From: JAVMKJ01 sp031732855
GTDB lineage: Bacteria > Pseudomonadota > Gammaproteobacteria > Competibacterales > Competibacteraceae
Assembly (NCBI GenBank): GCA_031732855.1
Contig: JAVMKJ010000132.1
Coordinates: 1 to 18,004, forward strand
Direction: 5' to 3'
Length of the DNA: 18,004 nucleotides
Shown here: piece after piece, positions 14,780 to 18,004 of the stretch
Numbering within the stretch: the first letter of the stretch is position 1
Layout: each line of letters begins with the position of its first letter
Notes under the pieces: model-generated
Seen by the model: the letters and a program-made list of their open reading frames with translations, nothing else
Told to the model about the DNA's origin: nothing
Databases searched by the model: none
Program-made: the position numbers and the translations under genes

Positions 14780-14854
14780 ATCCTACGAGATCGTCGATCG
14801 GCGAGGAATGCGGCATATTGTCACACTGGTCAATCGGACGAGAGTCCCTACACT
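14780..14854. promoter_or_regulatory. RegA-type box D with divergent promoters (CBS gene and regB)
   Basis: TGCGGCATATTGTCACA (14809-14825) is a diverged form of the palindrome. TAGGAT (14785-14780, minus) and TACACT (14849-14854, plus) each begin exactly 23 bp from the box. The plus promoter would start transcription near 14861, some 44 nt before the regB ATG, implying autoregulation of regBA. Confidence 0.65.
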
Positions 14855-14904
14855 ATCGCTGTCGCCGCGCCCGAAGCGGCGGTGACCGAATCGGAGCTTG
14901 CTGG

Positions 14905-16140
14905 ATGGAAGACTTGCGGCGCTTGTTGCTTCTCCGTTTGCTGGTGGTGTTGGGACCGGGCGTCATGCTGTTCTGGCTGCGCTTTGGCCTGACGCCCCCG
15001 CAACCGCTGCCGTCGTGGGCTGTCGGCATGTTTCTCGGCCTGATGGCGCTGGCGTTCGCCGCGCTGCGCCTGCGGGTTCGCTGGACGGCGCCGGTGACGG
15101 CGTGGGAGTTGTTCGCGTATTTGCAACTCGACGTGCTGGCGCTGGCGGTGCTGCTGTTCTTCAGCGGTGGCGCCAGCAATCCCTTCGTTTCGCTGCTGCT
15201 GTTGCCCCTGATCATCACCGCCGCGCTGCTGCCGGTCGGTTGTGTCTGGGCGATGGCGGGAGTGACGGTGGCGGTTTACACGGCCTTGATGTTCCATTAC
15301 CTGCCGCTGCCGGGCATGCTCAGCGGCCACGGTCCCGGCTTTCACGCGCATCTGTGGGGCATGTGGCTGGTGTTCGTCATCAGCGCCCTGCTGATCGCCG
15401 GTTTCGTGGCGCGGTTGGCGGCGGCGTTGCGCCAGCGGGACCGGCAGGTGGCGCAATTGCGCGAGAAAGCGCTGCGCGACGAGCAGATTCTGGCGCTGGG
15501 CATGTTCGCGGCCGGCGCGGCCCACGAACTGGGCACCCCACTGTCCACCATCGCCGTGCTGGCCAGGGAACTGGAACGCGAGCACGGCGAGGACGCGATG
15601 CTGTGCGCCGACTTGCGCACTCTGCGCCAGCAGGTGGAGGCGTGCAAATCCATCCTCGGCGATCTGCTGCGCGGCGCCGATCTGGCGGCCGACCGCGAGG
15701 CGGCGCAGACGCTGGACGTGTTGCTGGAGCGCACGCGCAACCGCTGGCAACTGCTGCATCCCCGCGTACCGCTGCGGGTGAACTGCGCGGGACCGCCGCC
15801 GCCGCCGGCGGTGACGGCGCCGCAGACCATCGGCCAGACCTTGATCAGCCTGCTCGATAACGCGGCCGACGCCTGTCCCGACGGCGTGGATCTGGCGGGA
15901 CGCTGGGACGCGCGCCGGGTGATCATCGAGATTCGTGATCGGGGGCCGGGCCTGTCGGCGGAAGTGGCGGAACGCGCCGGCGAAGCCTTTTTTTCCACCA
16001 AGAACGGTGGTACCGGCATCGGGCTGCTGCTGGCGAACGCCGCGCTGGAGCGGTTGGGCGGGCAGGTGAGCCTGGCGCGCGATCCCCGGGGAGGAACCTG
16101 TACCCGCATCGATTTGCCGGCGCGGGCCGAAGTCGCGTGA
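14905..16140 (+). CDS. regB: RegB/PrrB/RoxS-type redox sensor histidine kinase
   Basis: This 411-aa inner-membrane kinase has about six membrane helices in residues 1-170. They include GGASNPF (88-94), the GGxxNPF heptapeptide linked to quinone sensing in RegB. The H-box is AHELGTPLSTI with His207. Cys247 (QVEACKSIL) lies 40 residues later, matching the His225-Cys265 spacing of Rhodobacter RegB, where that Cys is the redox switch. The ATP-binding region has LISLLDNAADA (Asn319), DRGPGL (345-350) and GTGIGL (369-374). ATG 14905 is chosen because GGAG lies 8 nt upstream and the longer frame begins upstream of the predicted transcript start. The stop overlaps the regA start (TGATG). The pair controls respiration and related redox genes in proteobacteria. 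Confidence 0.93.
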   Translation: MEDLRRLLLLRLLVVLGPGVMLFWLRFGLTPPQPLPSWAVGMFLGLMALAFAALRLRVRWTAPVTAWELFAYLQLDVLALAVLLFFSGGASNPFVSLLLLPLIITAALLPVGCVWAMAGVTVAVYTALMFHYLPLPGMLSGHGPGFHAHLWGMWLVFVISALLIAGFVARLAAALRQRDRQVAQLREKALRDEQILALGMFAAGAAHELGTPLSTIAVLARELEREHGEDAMLCADLRTLRQQVEACKSILGDLLRGADLAADREAAQTLDVLLERTRNRWQLLHPRVPLRVNCAGPPPPPAVTAPQTIGQTLISLLDNAADACPDGVDLAGRWDARRVIIEIRDRGPGLSAEVAERAGEAFFSTKNGGTGIGLLLANAALERLGGQVSLARDPRGGTCTRIDLPARAEVA

Positions 16141-16682
16141 TGGATTCGGCCGAGCGCTCCAGCCTGTTGCTGGTGGACGACGACGCGACGTTCTGCCGGG
16201 TGCTGGGACTCGCCCTGAGCCGGCGCGGCTTCGCCGTGGCGGCCGCCCACAGCAGTGCGGCGGCCCTGCGCCAGGCGCGGCTCGAACCGCCGGAATACGC
16301 CGTGGTGGATCTCAATCTGGCCGGCGATTCGGGGCTGAGCCTGATTCCGGACCTGCTGGCGCTCGATCCCGCCACCCGCATCGTGGTCCTGACCGGCTAC
16401 GCCAGCATCGCCACGGCGGTGGAGGCCATCAAGCTGGGCGCGGTGAACTATCTGGCCAAGCCGGCCGACGCCGACCAGGTGCTGGCCGCTTTCGCCGCCA
16501 CCGGCGGCGATTCCGGCGTGCCGGTCAGCGCCCGTCCCCTGAGCGTGAATCGCCTCGAATGGGAGCACATCCAGCGGGTGCTGCGCGACAACGACGGCAA
16601 TATCTCCGCCACCGCGCGGCAGTTGGGCATGCACCGCCGCACCTTGCAGCGCAAATTGGCCAAGCGGCCGGTTCGATCCTGA
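16140..16682 (+). CDS. regA: RegA/PrrA/RoxR-type response regulator
   Basis: This 180-aa regulator has a receiver domain with acidic residues Asp13 and Asp14, phosphoacceptor Asp57 in AVVDLNLAGDSG, Thr85 and Lys107. A short linker leads to a Fis-type helix-turn-helix (153-175, NISATARQLGMHRRTLQRKL), the hallmark of RegA proteins. Length matches the family at about 180 aa. The ATG overlaps the regB stop by one base; GTG at 16137 is an alternative. It is the natural candidate for binding the four palindromic boxes at 11587-14825, including the one in its own operon promoter. Confidence 0.94.
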   Translation: MDSAERSSLLLVDDDATFCRVLGLALSRRGFAVAAAHSSAAALRQARLEPPEYAVVDLNLAGDSGLSLIPDLLALDPATRIVVLTGYASIATAVEAIKLGAVNYLAKPADADQVLAAFAATGGDSGVPVSARPLSVNRLEWEHIQRVLRDNDGNISATARQLGMHRRTLQRKLAKRPVRS

Positions 16683-16712
16683 CTCTTCTCCACCCGCCCG
16701 CGACGCCCCACC

Positions 16713-17300
16713 ATGAACTATCTGGCCCACTTCCATTTGGCCGGCGAAGATCCCGAACTGCTGGCGGGCAGCCTGCTGGGCGAATTTCTGCGCGGTCCGG
16801 TACCGGGGGATTGGTCGCCGGGCGTGCGTCTCGGCGTGCGTCTGCACCGTCAGGTCGATGCTTTCACCGACGCCCATCCGGTGACCGCCCGCAGTCGCGG
16901 TCGCTTCCAGCCGCCGCTTCGCCGCTATGCCGGCATCCTGATCGATCTGTTCTACGATCACTGTCTGGCTCGCGACTGGTCCGACCATTCGCCGGTGCCG
17001 CTGGCCGAGTTCGCGCGGGCGGTTTACGCGCGACTGCACGCTCGGCGGGCCGAATGGCCGCCACCCATGCAGCGCGGGATCGACTACATGATCGCCCATG
17101 ATTTGCTGTGCTCGTACCGCGAACTGGAGGGCATCGGCCGGGCCTTGCGGGGAATTTCGGGCCGGCTGCGGCGGGCCAATCCGCTGGCCGACGCGCTGCC
17201 CGAACTGGAGCGCCACGCCGACGGGTTGGCGGAGGATTTCGCGGCGTTCTTTCCGGACGTGGTCGTTCATGCGGCGCGCATTCGCGGCGGCGCTGGATAA
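16713..17300 (+). CDS. acpH: Acyl carrier protein phosphodiesterase (AcpH family)
   Basis: This 195-aa cytoplasmic protein aligns along its length with E. coli AcpH (193 aa). It starts MNYLAHFHLA and keeps LHRQVDAFTD (44-53), LFYDHCLARDW (79-89 region) and the C-terminal helix ADGLAEDFAAFFP. AcpH is an HD-type metal hydrolase that removes the 4'-phosphopantetheine arm from ACP. Residue 24, Asp in E. coli (LLADFVRG), is Glu here (LLGEFLRG), a conservative change near the presumed metal site. No clear ribosome-binding site precedes ATG 16713. It lies 30 nt after regA and may be read through from that operon. Confidence 0.85.
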   Translation: MNYLAHFHLAGEDPELLAGSLLGEFLRGPVPGDWSPGVRLGVRLHRQVDAFTDAHPVTARSRGRFQPPLRRYAGILIDLFYDHCLARDWSDHSPVPLAEFARAVYARLHARRAEWPPPMQRGIDYMIAHDLLCSYRELEGIGRALRGISGRLRRANPLADALPELERHADGLAEDFAAFFPDVVVHAARIRGGAG

Positions 17301-17310
17301 TGAAAAATTC

Positions 17311-17458
17311 TTAGAAGCTGTCCAAAAACTAACTGTTTGATTTTTTTGCTGGGTGCGCGGGCTTCCAGCCCGCTTTTGGCTTCTCCAGCGGGCTGGAAGC
17401 CCGCGCACCCAGGGAATTTTGCTTAAAAATCAATTCGAGGTTTTTCGACAGTCTCTTA
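17311..17458. repeat. 148-bp hairpin element with perfect 26-bp inner arms
   Basis: The core is a perfect 26-bp inverted repeat (17349-17374 and 17387-17412) with a 12-nt loop. Outside it, both flanks match imperfectly for about 35 bp more (CTGTC-AAAAAC and TTGATTTTT in each arm). The whole could fold into one long stem. It looks like a non-autonomous mobile hairpin (MITE-like) and may also stop transcription after acpH. Confidence 0.6.
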
Positions 17459-17470
17459 CAGGCTTTTGGC

Positions 17471-17503
17471 CTTGAAGCGAATCGTTGTCATAATCGCTTC
17501 AAG
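17471..17503. repeat. Short perfect inverted repeat
   Basis: CTTGAAGCGA and TCGCTTCAAG form perfect 10-bp arms around a 13-nt loop. No T-tract follows on either side, so an operator or structural repeat is as likely as a terminator. Confidence 0.45.
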
Positions 17504-17510
17504 ATATTAA

Positions 17511-17627
17511 GCGATTGAGGCATGGAAACCCCTTCCGCCCCGGCCGGTCGATGGACTGATCGAGGTGCTGCTGGACGCCACCCGGAGTTATGCCAGCCCG
17601 CTGACCTCGACACCGCTTCTGGAATAA
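17511..17627 (+). pseudogene. Possible C-terminal gene fragment
   Basis: A 38-codon open stretch ends ...VDGLIEVLLDATRSYASPL and then STPLLE before TAA at 17625-17627. Its GC-rich, codon-like composition contrasts with the AT-rich repeats before it, and it has no start codon. It may be the tail of a gene cut by the hairpin element. No family recognised. Confidence 0.2.
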
Positions 17628-17715
17628 TTTCCCGCGCGGCGTGTTTACCCCGGTGAAGGCCATCGAATGAAATGGCCCGAAAATCACAATCCGACACACC
17701 CGAGGGTAAAACATC

Positions 17716-18004
17716 ATGCATCATTCGATTCGTCTGTTCCTCGCGCCGGCACTGTTGTTCGCCGCCGGCGCGGCGCTGGCCGGCCCCCCCGGCGACAACG
17801 CCCAAGCGCATTTCCGCGCCATCGCCGCCGGTCAGGTGGAGACCGTGCTGGGCCAGTACGCCGACACCGCTACCCTGGAATGGGTCGGCGGGCCGCTGGA
17901 TGGCCGCTACGCCGGCAAGACCGCGCTGGGCGAGGTGTGGAGCAAGTTTGCCAAGGCGCAGGGCGAACTCACGGTCAAGGTCTCGAACGTGCAGGAGAGC
18001 GCCA
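17716..18004 (+). CDS. Secreted NTF2/SnoaL-like protein, N-terminal part
   Basis: The frame runs off the window after 96 codons. It begins MHHSIRLFLAPALLFAAGAALAG in outline: a clear signal peptide with an ALA cleavage motif near residue 22. The mature start (AQAHFRAIAAGQVETVLGQY, then a Trp-Val-Gly-Gly-Pro turn and YAGKTALGEVWSKF) fits the cone-shaped NTF2/SnoaL-like fold, which binds small ligands or acts as an enzyme in diverse settings. GAGGG lies about 10 nt upstream of the ATG. The specific role cannot be told. Confidence 0.7.
   Translation, partial: MHHSIRLFLAPALLFAAGAALAGPPGDNAQAHFRAIAAGQVETVLGQYADTATLEWVGGPLDGRYAGKTALGEVWSKFAKAQGELTVKVSNVQESA

Noticed and set aside
15342..17408. 688-aa open frame on the minus strand across regB, regA and acpH
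   Set aside because: It is a GC-rich shadow of three well-supported plus-strand genes, with Arg/Gln/Ala-heavy composition and no domain.

Overview
The window reads as chromosomal DNA of a GC-rich gammaproteobacterium. Supporting signs are the RegB/RegA (RoxS/RoxR) pair, an AcpH-type ACP phosphodiesterase, a TgpA transglutaminase, and many short hairpin-forming repeats of the kind seen in environmental gammaproteobacteria such as Competibacteraceae. The family assignment is a guess from gene content. No rRNA, tRNA or CRISPR array was seen.

Left part (1-5942): a two-gene minus-strand module. A 1133-aa protein with no recognisable domain is followed, 3 nt downstream, by a DEAH-box helicase of the LHR/DUF1998 type. 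This pair resembles Druantia type III antiphage defence (DruH + DruE). The helicase stops after 838 residues, just after its reading frame enters AT-rich sequence at the window edge. The second half of its motor and any C-terminal domain are missing, so the system looks broken.

Middle left (6123-8126): a complete tgpA-like membrane transglutaminase on the plus strand, without its usual moxR and DUF58 partners in view.

Middle (8172-13522): a periplasmic copper region. A minus-strand operon runs mbnP, mbnH, a small secreted Gly/His-rich protein, a DUF4189 lipoprotein, and a PCu(A)C-fold protein that has lost most copper ligands. Facing it is a plus-strand membrane-anchored Met/Cys protein. A second minus-strand operon encodes a canonical PCu(A)C chaperone followed by Sco. 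The genes fit copper acquisition and delivery to cytochrome oxidase.

Right part (13523-18004): a repeat-rich gap with a DUF4189 gene relic, then a CBS-pair gene divergent from regB-regA, then acpH, a hairpin-rich spacer, and the start of an NTF2-like secreted protein.

The main finding is regulatory. Four copies of a 17-bp palindrome, TGCGACAAATTGTCGCA or close variants, lie at 11587, 13696, 14084 and 14809. Each has a TAnnAT-like hexamer exactly 22-23 bp away on one or both sides. The palindrome matches, from memory, the RegA/PrrA/RegR binding consensus (GCGNC...GNCGC). One copy lies in the regB promoter and two control the copper operons. This suggests a local redox-controlled copper regulon driven by the RegBA pair encoded beside it, with divergent promoters built symmetrically around the box. 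Two of the copper-operon leaders also share a near-identical stem-loop close to the predicted transcript start.
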